DNA from: Gnetum montanum | Lineage: Eukaryota > Streptophyta > Gnetopsida > Gnetales > Gnetaceae | Assembly (NCBI GenBank): GCA_015680685.1 | Contig: MNCI01006164.1 | Span: forward strand, 375,672 to 439,671 | Direction of reading: 5' to 3' | DNA length: 64,000 nucleotides | Part shown: one piece after another, positions 22,873-34,260 of the stretch | How the letters are laid out: each line of letters begins with the position of its first letter | How positions within the stretch are numbered: the first letter of the stretch is position 1 | Notes under the pieces: generated by a model | What the model saw: only the letters and a program-made list of their open reading frames with translations | Told to the model about the DNA's origin: nothing | Database searches by the model: none | Translations under genes and position numbers: made by a program

Positions 22873-22970
22873 GCTGCCTTGATGAGGCCACAGCGACATA
22901 CCAAACTGCATCAACAAGGCCTCATTGACAAGGCCTCGTCAATGCAGTGCTTACATCCTATATATACCAT
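22873..22970 (+). promoter_or_regulatory. Putative internal promoter upstream of aORF, copy 2
   Basis: GAGGCC/GACAAGGCC repeats ('gatgaggccacagcgaca', 'aaggcctcattgacaaggcc') lead into a TATA-like box 'ctatatatacc' at 22958-22968. The arrangement copies that of LTR U3 at 26470-26617, where similar repeats precede 'ctataaatatg'. The same order is found at 33770-33834. I infer a promoter for the downstream ORF. Confidence 0.4.
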
Positions 22971-23026
22971 TGTGCACTTCCCAACTATTTACCCAAATCA
23001 CTTCATTTTTCAATCTTGCACTAACT

Positions 23027-23036
23027 AGAGGTAAGA
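23027..23036 (+). other. Splice-donor-like site upstream of aORF, copy 2
   Basis: 'agaggtaaga' about 65 bp after the TATA-like box. The copy at 33977 has 'ggaggtaagc' in the same context ('cttcatttttcaatcttgca' here against 'cttcgttctttgaccctata' there). Keeping a strong GTAAG in two decayed copies suggests a real leader intron. Confidence 0.4.
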
Positions 23037-23335
23037 TCTTTATCATGGAAAACACAAAATTTAAGGTTTCCAATGAAAAATTGATAAAATGTTTTGGAAA
23101 TTTTTTAACTCTAAAGGGTTAATAACCTTAACCACATATAAACATTAATTTTTTTGATAGTTAACCCTTCCAACAACCTCTAGAATGGCTTATTAAAGGT
23201 AATACATAAATAAAATGATAATTAGAGTAATTAAATCAGCCATAATCACAACTTAGCTAAAGTGTAACTATCTTTAAGAGATAAAGGTATCTTAATTACT
23301 TCATATTACACAATGATTCTTGTTTTAATTACGGA

Positions 23336-26190
23336 TGGCACCAAAACAGAAACTTTTGCATGAAGGAGAACCCTCTCAACCAAAGGAGAAATGACCTAGA
23401 GCTGGAAGGGGCCAACAAGAACAAGTCCAACAACTACCAAAAGCAACCCATGCAATGAGACCTCTTCATGAGGAGCCTGAAGTGGAATCTATCTGATAGA
23501 TTCTAGAAGAAGAAGTGCCTATTGAACAACCACAATGAGAAGAAGTGTCTGGACCTGTGCTAAGGCTTAAGGTCACCTTGACTCAGGCCTTCTTTGATAT
23601 CATCATGTCTTGAGAAATTCAACGATCAGTCCTTCAAGAGATCAACTTTGGACTATTCTTAGAGAAAGCTCCAGTAGATGTCAAGACTTAACTATAAACT
23701 TCTCCCATGTGGCCAATCCTCACATCTAGTGGGGAGTGGTACATGAGAAAAACATATCTCTTCTAAAATAATAAAAAGCTGGGGCCCACTATCAAAATCA
23801 AGGACATTCAAGTGTCTTACTTGGTAAAAGCTATTGCATAGGCACTAGGGTTGCCTAACACTAGGACATAGTTGGTGGAACTATTCATGAAGGATGATCT
23901 TGAGGGTAAGAAGATGTGTACCCAGCAATGCTACAAGGTTTATTGTAAGGAGTATGGCACGCTCACACTAGTAGAGCAAATTTATTTAAAAATTGTGACC
24001 TATCACCTCAATCTAATGGTGAGGCTAGGCAAGGTTCTGCCTTCTTCATCCAAGCATGTGTCACTCTAAGTGAAAAATTTCTCATCACTCTCCCATAATT
24101 GATGTACTTAGAGATTGAAAAGTGCTTCAAAAAAAATGAATGTGGAAGGAAAATCATACCCTTTCCATGCCTATCTAGAAACTTTGCAAAAGGATAGGCA
24201 TCGTCTGCTAGTCCAATGATATCATTAGGCATGCTCCTTTGGCCTCATGGTTTGAGAATATGAAAGATAAGATGCCAATGATAATCTAAGAAGAGGAGTA
24301 GCCACCACCACCACCCACTCAAGAAACAATGTTGAAGGCTTGCGTAGCCATTGAACACCTGCACAAAATTTAAGAGCAACTCTTGAGTGAACAATAGTCA
24401 TATGCAAGAATAAGTGGGGTAAATCCATCTATATACCGATTGGAAATGAGCCACCTTAATGAAGTGGCTTGAACAGTTAGCCAGATGGAGAGGGGTGGAC
24501 CAATTTTCTCTACCCAATGCACGTAGTTGCCTGCAAGGTAAGATCCTAACACTTGGGAGGTGACAATGTTGTTATTGCAACACCATTTATTCCCAAAAAT
24601 CTTTGGTAATTTCACCACCTTCTAGATGCATTTAGAGGAAGGAGAATGAGTAACTGTCTTGGTGATGCAACATCAAGAGCAGGAAACAATGATTGAAGTT
24701 ATTGCTGATCATGTAGCCAAAGCATTAAATGCACCTGTGGTGTCTATACTAGATGTATCTACACTTCAAGATGTGTAGACATCCACAAGCAAGACTAGTG
24801 GAAAGTTAAATGTAGCCTAGCATGAAGAGTTGCTGGAATGACTAGTGGAAACCATGCTACTGATTCTGGATATCTTTGATTTTTTGGAAGACATTAATGC
24901 AACCTAGTTGGAGCTACTAAACGCAAGGGGTAAATGCATTATTTTGGAGGGGCAACTCGAAATGGCTCAAGAATGAAATCAATGCTTGGACATAGAGGTT
25001 GCTGAACTACATGCCTAACTTGCTGATCTTGCGATCCTTGGCCTAGTAGTAACAAGAGATGAAGCTTTCAAATAGCTTTAGGAATGATTCCAAAATGTTG
25101 AGGAGGAGGTAGTAATGACCATCTTCAACCAGTCCATAGATGAAGAAAAAATGTACTCAATTTAGAAGGACTTGACATAGATGCACTAGGAGAATGAGAC
25201 CCTGACTGCATAGAATCATTGCTTGCATAATGTTGATGCTCAAAAGGACCAAATGTAGAAATTTATTCATCAATAGCAAGAGCAGCTTGCCAAGGTGAAC
25301 ATTGAATTGAAGAGATTGACCACAAAAAATTCAAATCTATCAATGGAGGAAGTGCATGCATTGCATCAGAAGTTTGCCATCAAAATCATTTCCTAGAAGA
25401 ATGAGGCTTTGAAGTTTGAAAAAGTGAAGAATCACTATAGAGACCAAGTTGGCTTGTAGAAGGAAGTCAATGAAAAATACATTTAGAAGATGAAGGTAAA
25501 AATGAATGAAGTCCTCCAGAAACTCCAATAGGGAAGAGAAGCTTGGCAATCCATCATTGATGGTATTGATGCCTAAAATAAAGTAGAGATTTACTTGAAA
25601 GAGTTGCAAATTGAAGAAATGATAGAATATATGGAATTGGTCAATCTCCAATATGCAAACTTAGCAATGCTGATTGCCAAATAGCCATGGTCAGAGTTGG
25701 AGAAATAAGTGGCTAGCTCATATTTGTTATACGAGGTAGAGTTCAAGCACCAAAAAGACACAAAGCTGAAGCTTGAGACTACAAACTTTGAATTCGAAGT
25801 TCTCAGAGCATGGTTTACAAATCAACGATCAACCACTGAGAACCTAGCCAAATGGATGAATGGCTACCAAGAGCTGAAGGACACAGTTAAGGTGTTTGAC
25901 ATTGAATGCAAATAGTTCACTACTTGGTTCATCAATGCTAAGGAGCTGTTCCTAGTAATCCCGTATTTCTAGGATGTGCCTATTCCAACCCACATTGGCG
26001 AAGCTGCATGGACAATGCACAATTGCAGAAGTAAGGAGGAGAAAATGAAAGCACTGTTGGATGTTTCTTACCTTTTTCTTGAAGTTGCAGTAGTAGTAGG
26101 ATATCCATAGCCACCTCAACCACCACTCGTGTATGAAGCTAGTGAAGCTCCCTTGGAACCTCAAGAGCCACCACCACCTAGGACTATATG
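23336..26190 (+). pseudogene. aORF: post-pol ORF, copy 2 (longest)
   Basis: Begins at ATG 23336 ('MAPKQKLLHEGEPSQPKEK'); copy 3 starts 'MEPKGKYMHEGGPPQPRKK'. The N-terminal third contains 'EINFGLFLEKAP', 'SPMWPIL', 'SGEWYMRKTYLF' and 'VEQIYLKIVTYHLNL'. From about 24660 to 25930 it is a long heptad-rich coiled coil ('FAIKI', 'KFEKVKNHYRDQVGL', 'EYMELVNLQYANLAML'). The end is proline-rich ('PPQPPLVYEASEAPLEPQEP'). Stops are mostly TAG where glutamine would be expected. Total about 950 codons. No membrane segment, zinc motif or enzyme signature was recognised. Its position is that of Athila env-like ORFs; a role is not known to me. Confidence 0.7.
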
Positions 26191-26430
26191 ATCTTCTCCA
26201 TCAAACTTCATGCCATCAAGGAATGTGCTATTTAATTTTGAAAAATTGTATCATGGTGTTCAATTTTGTGTCCTAAACATTGTCCATTTTTTTGTAATGT
26301 GTTGATCTATATACCCAGGCACTCCATTTTTTTTCAAGTTAGTGAAACTATTATGTTTAAGAAAAGTCAATTAAATATCCCATACCTTTCCAATTTTGTA
26401 AAAGAACTCAAGGACCAATTTTCATTCAGT

Positions 26431-26440
26431 TGTGGGGGTA
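26431..26440 (+). other. Polypurine tract, copy 2
   Basis: 'tgtgggggta' directly before LTR start TGATGAG at 26441. The same element stands at 81-89 and 36371-36381. Confidence 0.7.
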
Positions 26441-27404
26441 TGATGAGTCATGTTTGGTTAGCTGCGTTGATGAGGCCTTGTCGACTGGGCCTTATTGACG
26501 AGGCCTTGTTGACACAGCCTTATCAATTGGGCCTCATTGATGAGGCCTAGTTGATGCATCTTATCAGGTGTTGATGAGGCCCTGTCAATGTAGCATTAAT
26601 TTTTAGCTATAAATATGCACTTATCAGCCGCATTTATAGCAAGAGAGATTTTAGTTGTAGCAAACATCTTGTAGTTTTTCCATTTGAAAGTTAGAATTTT
26701 TCTCCCAAGTACCCAAAGCAGGAGTCATTGAGTGTACGGATCTTTATTCGAGCATTGTTGTACCTGATCATGATAATGTGTGCAGCAATAAAAATGAATT
26801 TTCTGATAAACCTTGTAGCACTTTAGATAGATTAAATATTTTGTTTATGCATTTAATTTTTTCAATTATTTATTTAATGCTTTTAATTATTTATTAAATA
26901 TTTCTAGTAATTACGTTAACAAAGCGATTAAGCAAGATAGATTAAACATATAAGTATGACCACTTCAAGCATAACACATATCTGCTTGGTAATCCCAGTA
27001 ACATTATTGCTTGGTACACTTAATAGCGTAGAGCTTGATCACTCAGTAGTGAATACATGGATTCATGATGTGTATGGAAAGTGGGACCAAATGCTTATGT
27101 TAGGACTAGTTAAATGCTAGTTAATTAGTTCGTTTAAATTAGTTAATCTAATAACTTTTATCTCCATTTGAACATCAAACCATAAAAATACAAAATGATA
27201 AAAATCAAATGCCTCAATTACACTTAGCCATACTAGTGTACATCACAAGTGTAATTGGAAAGACAATGATTGACCTTAAGGAAAGATTCACTTTTTAGAA
27301 GACTAGTGCATTGAAAATGATAAAATCCATGGAATTTGACCGAATCACATGTGAACACTTTGTGATTTGTATGGTTTCGTGTATGGGTACCTTGCCACTC
27401 ATCA
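26441..27404 (+). repeat. 3' LTR of copy 2
   Basis: 964 bp, TGATGAG...CTCATCA. U3 (26465-26600) holds about seven imperfect ~20-bp units of the type 'gatgaggccttgtcgactgg'. The TATA-like box 'ctataaatatg' is at 26607-26617. R/U5 includes 'gagtgtacggatctttattcgagc'. The LTR is followed at once by a truncated LTR tail and then the primer-binding site of copy 3, so it appears to have inserted into the 5' LTR of copy 3. Confidence 0.85.
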
Positions 27405-27557
27405 ACAAGTGTAGTTGAGAATACAACAATCATCATGAATAGATTTCACTTCCTAGAACCAACATATTTAGGAACTTAAGGACCATGGAATTTAATCAAA
27501 TTGCACGTAAATGCTTGTGATTCATATGGTTTCATAGGGCATATTTGTTGCTCATCA
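27405..27557 (+). repeat. Remnant 5' LTR of copy 3 (3' end only)
   Basis: It matches the end of the LTR at 36382-37311 ('acaagtgtagttgggaagac', 'cacttcctagaattagcata', 'gcatactcgtggctcatca'). It ends CTCATCA at 27557 and is followed immediately by a primer-binding site. The first 780 bp of this LTR are missing. Confidence 0.75.
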
Positions 27558-27577
27558 TTGGTGCCACTGCTAAGGAC
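27558..27577 (+). other. Primer-binding site of copy 3
   Basis: 'ttggtgccactgctaagga' directly after the LTR end. It fits a decayed TTGGCGCCGTTGCC-type site, as recalled for Athila elements, and aligns with the minus-strand sites at 9418-9438 and 11946-11966. Confidence 0.65.
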
Positions 27578-27720
27578 CTTTAGTTTGTTATGTGCGCTAT
27601 CTAGGACTTAGTGAAATATTTTTTAACATCATTGGAATGAACCATAAAGTTATATCATAAATCAAAATAACTACAACAATTATAAGAAAGCACACTGCAT
27701 TTCTTATTTTCTAATACAAA

Positions 27721-30650
27721 ATGTCTTCTTCTCATAGGAGAGATTCTCTACCCAAGTCTGATGGAGTAAATTGGTAGGTGCCCCAATAATATAAAGTGAT
27801 ATATTCTCATCCTAATGACTATGTATCCAATTTCACCTTCTTCTTACACTAGGATGAATAATTACAGTGGTGAGACATGAAGGGCAACATTGTGTTGCCA
27901 CTTGATTGATCCATTCCTACGATGCTCCACCAGACTCTTATGCGGTTGGACATCCAAGGGCTTCATGTCGAATGTGTTGTGCAAGATAGTCATGCCAAGG
28001 ATTATCATCCCATTAATGCATAATGTCTAAGGGATGGATGATTCACCATTCCTGATGTGCCAAAAAGATGGTGAAGAACCCTTCTCTAGGGGTTTTCCAT
28101 ATAGAGAGACACCGTTCTTTGACTTTGGTGAAGGAGGTCAATATTAGAACTTGCAATCCACAATACATAAATCTAGTTCTAGCAAAAATGGATCCCATGA
28201 CAAAAGAAGATCGAAAGAGGAGAGTCATGGTAGGGATGTGGACAAGTAGCATGATCATGATCATGGTTGCAACCACTAAAGAGGGAGTGGTAGGCACTAT
28301 GATGGTGCTAGTCCTCCTTCCTATTTACCTTTATCATCATCTTCTTCCTCTTTTAGCTCTGAATGCAACTACATGGGATGCAATCATGATGTAGGTGATT
28401 GATGGGACTAAGATGATTGTAGGGAGTATCAGAAAATTCAAGATTTGGGATGTAGGAATTCAAGAGAGGTCCAGCATCATGAACGAAGGGGTAGCAGAGG
28501 GCATTGTAGGCACTAGGGTCATCACTGTGATGAGCCTTTGCTCACTACTTAAAGCATGCTAAACATCATAGGGCCAGTGAGAATTTCGACAAGGCATGTG
28601 AAAGATGGCAAGATCAAGCGATTGGATATGAACAAAATCCCAAAGTTTGAGGGGGATATAATTTTTATCCACAAAATCATCTTTAGGATTTTCATGATGC
28701 TTGTGCCTTACAAAACATAGAAAACAACTAGAAAAAGCTTAAGTTGTTTCCTAGGATACTTATCAAAAAAGTAGAAAGCTGGTACATGTGCTTAAAGCTA
28801 GAATCAATCCATAGATGGAGTACAATGCTCAAACTATTCAATGACAAGTATTAAATGTACTCCTAAGTGTGAGAAGGCAGATCTAGGGTTGGAAGAAAGG
28901 AATACATGAGTCCTTGAATTCCACCATGAGCAGACATTATTCCTTATTACACTGATGCCATGGCCATGATTACTCTTAGCAAGAATCACTTTGTCACATC
29001 ATAGATGGGCTTCACTTTGAAACAAGGATAACTTTTGAGATCTACATCCAAGGAAGATTGTTAGAATTAAGAGCCCATTAGATCCAAAGGCTAATTGAGT
29101 AGGTAGCAAAAGAAGAAGGAGAGTTTATAAAATGAAAAAGTGCAAGAGAATACAATCAAGATCCTTCCATTTGCAAGAGAAAGGTTCAATTTTGTGATAG
29201 TGAGGAGGAATCACTACTTGATGAGGTAGTGAATCGAAAAACCTTGTTAATTAAAAAATTTACCTATAAGATTTTCAGCTAAGGTAGATCAGTTATGAGA
29301 CTCTATGGATAGCATATTTCAAGCTATTCTAAAATTTGCTAGAGAATCCAAAGAATGAAGTAGCAATCATGATCGTAGGAGGTGAAAAGAAGTTGAACGT
29401 GACAAGCAAAGGGGTAAGGGTAGGATTGCTGCAGTAGAGAAAGTTTTAGAAATTAAATTAGATGATGATGGTGGGTGTGACATTTATCAATATGAATATC
29501 CTAAGGGATGTTGCCCCATCATGTCATACTTATAGGAGTCTGGGATGTATGCTTTGAATCCATGACTAGCAAAAATACAAACACCTAAAAGATTACCTTA
29601 TCCTCAAGGCAATCCTAGATAGTTCCATTAGCAACAACAATTTTATCCAAGTGGGACTTCACCACAATTGTATGAGTAGTATCAATAGTGGTAGCAACCA
29701 TAGTTATGGGGGATGCCACCACCAAGGCAGAAGTACCCTTACAGGTAGTCAAATTTATATGGGTATTACGTTTAGTAATCCCTATCTCTACGTGACTCTT
29801 CCAGTCATGTTTCTCCTTTCAAACATCATTACTATCCTCTTGAATACTACAGAACTTATTTTCCACATTTCAAGAGGATTGCCACATTCCACCCTTATCC
29901 TCCTCCTGTTCCTACACTTGTCCCTCCATCCTTAATGTGGCTACTGCATGTTCCATTCATGCAGGGTGAACTTCTAGCCTAGCCATAGCAACGCAATGCT
30001 GCCAGGGCCATTAATCTAAAATTGGTTAATCAATTGAGTGACTTGGAACCTGATGCTAGTAAAAGCCCATTTTTCCATCCCAACAACCCTACTAAGCCCT
30101 CGTAGACTAAGGTGGCTGGTCATGATATTCCTACCTCATCCTCTACAAATCATTTCATCAAGGACCCTTCAAACCAAATGTCATCCAAAACCGATACTAT
30201 TATGCTCACTCATGCCATATCTGATTGGATCTAGGTTGGCAACCTTCCTAGTAAATTAGTTGATCTTGGGAGTCTTCTTATCTATTTGTAGATTTCTAGG
30301 AATAAATAATGTAAAGCTCTTCTTGATTTAGGTTTTGGTGTGAACTTGATTTCTCATGAGATGTATACTACCTAAAACTTGCTGCCTCTTAAGAAGAGTA
30401 ACATTTGATTAGAATTGGCAGACTAGTCCTTTATTATTTGATTGGGATTGGTAGAAGACATTATGACCATTATCTATGGGTGGTTTTATCCTACCAATTT
30501 TTGAGTAATCAAGGTTAAGAACTATAAGGGAGGCTTCCCAATCATTATGGAAAGGGCATGGCTAAGCACTGTTGATGTGAGAATGGGCATCAAAGATCTT
30601 TCCTTAAAGATATTTAAGGAAAATGCATTTGGAAAGATCAAGAAGAAGTA
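27721..30650 (+). pseudogene. Gag-protease of Athila-like element, copy 3
   Basis: The start ATG at 27721 ('MSSSHRRDSLPKSDGVNW') lies 143 bp after the primer-binding site. Gag blocks: 'YKVIYSHPNDYVSNFTFFL', 'MKGNIVLPLD', then many frame breaks to about 28550. 'NFDKACERWQDQAIG', 'FYPQNHL' and 'RDKQRGKGRIAAVEKVLEI' follow. The gag tail is Q/P/Y-rich (29560-29900). Protease: 'VGNLPSKLVDLGSLLIYL' and 'CKALLDLGFGVNLISHEMY' at about 30240-30365, with DLG in place of the usual D-T/S-G; then 'PIIMERAWLSTVDVRMGIKDL' near 30540-30600. No zinc knuckle was recognised. Numerous stops. Confidence 0.75.
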
Positions 30651-30810
30651 AGTTCTATGCATTGCGTATAGCGATCTAGGGTGCAATTCTATGTAAAAAC
30701 TCTAGTCCATGAAATGAGCATCTATTTTTGCATGCAGGAAGTATGCACATGAAGCAAATATTCAAAGGTGTTTGTACATAGTAGCCACAAGACAAGAAGA
30801 TACCTAGTGG

Positions 30811-33160
30811 TTGACTATTGATTCTAAAAGCAGAACAAGGTGCATGGAACCTACTAAGAGCTTGACATGTACTTATGTTGTAGGCATGGATGAACTAGAG
30901 CATAGTCATCACCAACTTTGTGATAATGAAAATGATGATACCAATTGGGAAGAGTTGGAGTTCCCTAAGAATTTCAAACAAGAGTTCCTAGAGTTGAAAG
31001 CTCTATCTACCAGCCTAGAATATGCATTCTTAAAAAATGGCAAGTCAGTCATACTTAATGCCAAACTTGCTCCTAAGCAAAAAGAAAAACTATTGAAGGT
31101 GGTCAATAGATGGCCAACAACCTTTGCTTGTTCATATCTTGAATGCACTAGAATTGATCCACAGATATGTTAGCACTATAGTTATACTGATCCATCCATG
31201 AAGCCAAGGAGGTAACCACAATGATAGTTGAACCCAAAATTAAAGCAAATCATCAAAGAGGAGATTAAAAAACTCCTTAAGGCAAGGTTCATCTACCCCA
31301 TTGCAGATAGCAAGTGGGTTATCCCACTTGTGATAGTGCCAAAGAGAGGTGGAAAATGGTAGGTTTGTATCGACTTTAGATTGTTAAACATGGCAACATT
31401 CAAAGATCATTTTTCATTGCCATTCATTAATCAGGTGTTGGACACCATATCTAGGCATTCCTATTACAATTTTTAGGATGGTTATAGTGGCAATAACCAA
31501 ATCTATATTACACCAAAAGTCTAGGCCAAAACAACATTCACGAATTTGTGGGGGACCTTTGCATATCACAAGATGCCTTTTGGTTTGTGCAATGCTCCTG
31601 CCACATTCCAATATTAGTCTCAGGCATCTTTCAATAACAAATCAATAGCTGAGTGGAAGTCTTTATAGATGACTTCTCCACTTATGGCACTACATTCGAG
31701 TAGGCCTTGAACCACCTTAAGAAAGTACTCAAAAGATGTGTGGAAACAAATTTGTAGCTTAATTGGCAAAAGATCCATCTCATGGTCTAAGAAGGCATTG
31801 TATTGGGGCACAAAATTTCATAGGAATGGATTAAGGTAGACCCCAAAAAGATAAGAGTCATCCATGTAATCACCTATCAACTAGAAACTGTAAAAGATAT
31901 TTGATCATTTCTTGGATACACTAGCTACTACTAGTGATTTATAGAGAATTTCTCTAAGATCACAAAATCATTGGTTGAGCTAATCAAGAAAGATGCTCTT
32001 TTCATCTAGACTAAGGAATGCAAAAATGCATTCTAGAGCCATAAGAAGAAGCTCGTAAGGAGTCCAATTCTACAAGCACTTGATTAGTCCAAACTATGTC
32101 ATAGAATGACATATCCATCAAATTATGCCTTGGGAGCTATGCTTATATAGTTAGATGATAAGAAATGTCCATATTATATCCACTATGTAAGTTGAAGCAT
32201 TGTGGGTGTGCATAGCTAAATTACACCATCACAGAGAAAGAATTGATGGTAGTGGTGTATGCTCTAAAAAAGTTCAGGCACTATGTGCTTGGATATAAAG
32301 TATTTGTACACACTGATCACAGTGTCATCTGATTCCTAATGAACTAGCCAATGGTAACTTCTCATGTCATATGGTGGGTTGTGATCTTGTAGAAATTCAA
32401 TCTCACACTGGTAAATTGAAAAGGGATTGAGAATGTGATCACTAATCACTTATCTCAATTACAATGGAAAAGGTCGCTCTTTGACCAATTTCTTCATGAA
32501 CTCCTCTTTGTTGATGCAATAAATGAATAAGTACCCACAAAACTAAAATGGTATGAGGGCATCCTCACTTATTATCTCACTTAGGAGATTCCATAAGAAC
32601 TACAAGAAGAAAAAATAATTTTTTTGTTAGGCTAAGCACTTCATGGAAATCAATGGACACCTTTACAAGATGTGTGTCAATAGCTTGGTTCGTTGGTATG
32701 TCCTTGACATGGATTAATTATGTGTTCTTCAGGATGCTCATGAAGGGCCTTGTGGAGACCACTATGTAGGAAGACACATGATCATAAAAATCCTAATGGT
32801 AGGATACTATTAGCTCACAGTCTTCAGGGATGTCTACTAATTTTTCTGATCCTGTGAGTGCTGTTAATGAGATGGAGGGATGACTACACAAATGGAGGAT
32901 CTTTAATAGTGGATTTAACCACTAGAACCCTTTGACACATTGGGTATAGATTTCATGGGTTCCATCACACCCATGTCCAACAAGAAGGCCTATAGTATCA
33001 TAGTCATTGACTATTATATCAAATGGGCAAAAGTAGCAACTATTATTGATTGCACATTATCCACTATTGCTTGATTTGTACAATAGCACATTGTAAACAA
33101 GTTTGGAGTGCCACGTGCACTAATTTTTGACAATGGAACACACTTCACAAGCAAAGCCTT
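30811..33160 (+). pseudogene. RT-RNase H-integrase (pol) of Athila-like element, copy 3; integrase truncated
   Basis: An open stretch 30811-31173 covers the pre-RT region ('LPKNFKQEFLELKALSTSLE'-like text). RT follows from 31195: 'IKKLLKARFIYPIADSKWV', 'VPKRGGKW', 'FSLPFINQVLDT', 'DGYSGNNQIYITP', 'GTFAYHKMPFGLCNAPATF'. The Y/F-x-D-D box reads 'VFIDDFSTYG' at 31658-31687, followed by 'LNWQKIHLMV' and 'GIVLGHKIS'. RNase H near 32030-32480 has 'YALGAML' and 'VFVHTDHS'. Integrase has a worn HHCC, then 'IDFMGSITPMSNKKAY' (first Asp kept) and 'IFDNGTHFTSK' (second Asp kept). It then jumps at about 33160 to the extreme C-terminal end of pol, losing the third catalytic residue and C-terminal domain. 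RT wording resembles the Athila lineage as I recall it. Confidence 0.8.
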
Positions 33161-33764
33161 TCCACTTGCCCAAGTAAGCTAGAGCAACAAATACCTCAAC
33201 ATATGGACAACCATGCTCAATTTTTCAGATCTCCTCCTTCCAACTTAGTCCTAGGGGAGATGGCCATCCATGCTAACCATATACATGGCTCCTCAATTTT
33301 TCTATGTTTAGTTTTACATATTTTTGTTTTTTTGCAAATTATTTATTTTATACCTTTCTGATTTTAAAACTATTTTTTATTTACACCATTGTTAGTACAT
33401 TTAAATCTTTTTTTGAATATTTTACACTTTCTTATATATTTTACTTTATTTTAGTGTGATTTTCTAATTTCTATTAATAAACATCCTCTATGCCAATAGG
33501 ACAAAGTGGTGCTGTAGCTGTTACTAATGGTGGTTTGTGCTTAATGTTTTGTTTTCTAATGTTTGATTTCTATTTTTGAATTTTTATATTAATAAGGCAT
33601 GCTTTCTTTTTCATGGAATAGGAAGTGAGTCCATACCCTCTTCAATGATTTTATCATATTTTTAACTTCTCTAGAACTCAAATCCCAAATTCATTCAAAA
33701 ATTCTTTCTATTTTTTAAAATATTTAAATTTCAAAACTTCAAAATTTTGTTTAGACCCTATAAA

Positions 33765-33840
33765 TGGGGCCTCATCAATATAGCCCATGCATATAAAAAG
33801 CCCCATTGACATGACATAAAAATACTATATATATGTGCGA
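33765..33840 (+). promoter_or_regulatory. Putative internal promoter upstream of aORF, copy 3
   Basis: 'ggggcctcatcaatatagcc' and 'agccccattgacatgac' (U3-like repeats) precede 'ctatatatatg' at 33824-33834. This parallels 22873-22970 of copy 2. Confidence 0.4.
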
Positions 33841-33975
33841 TCCCCTTTGAAAATTTCACATTTTCTCTCAAACACCCAAGGAGTTTTTGTAGTTTTTAGA
33901 GTCCAGAACCTTCCAAAGCCCATAACTTCCTAACCGTTTATTTGAATCACTTCGTTCTTTGACCCTATAGATCCT

Positions 33976-33986
33976 GGAGGTAAGCT
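33976..33986 (+). other. Splice-donor-like site upstream of aORF, copy 3
   Basis: 'ggaggtaagct' about 145 bp after the TATA-like box, in the same context as 23027. The candidate acceptor is 'tatgactggag' directly before ATG at 34261. Confidence 0.4.
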
Positions 33987-34260
33987 CTTAGTTATCAAGT
34001 CCTCAAACATGTCGTTTTTTATAGAAAATCTTTCAACATTTTTTTAACTCCCACAAAGTTTTAACTAAGGAATCAACATTAAAACACCAAATTACAAGAG
34101 TTAAACCCTTCCAATGAGCTTCGGTGACACTTATAATAAAGAATTAATTAATAAAATAATTAATTTGCCATGGTCCAACTATAGCCAAGTGTAACTAATT
34201 AATAAGATAAGGTACCCAAATATTTTAAGTTACTAATCCATGGATGTGTTATGACTGGAG

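Larger units (their letters stand above)
21273..23335 (+). other. Spacer between pol and aORF, copy 2
   Basis: About 2 kb without a coding frame. It opens with T-rich sequence shared with 33230-33480. From about 22860 it carries GAGGCC repeats like LTR U3, then a TATA-like box, a leader and a splice-donor-like site, listed separately. Just before the aORF the copy at 34255 has 'ggag' next to ATG, an acceptor-like AG; here it reads 'cgg'. Confidence 0.55.

Noticed and set aside
23336-26190. aORF as a classical envelope protein
   Set aside because: No signal peptide, transmembrane segment or cleavage motif is visible; only its position is env-like.
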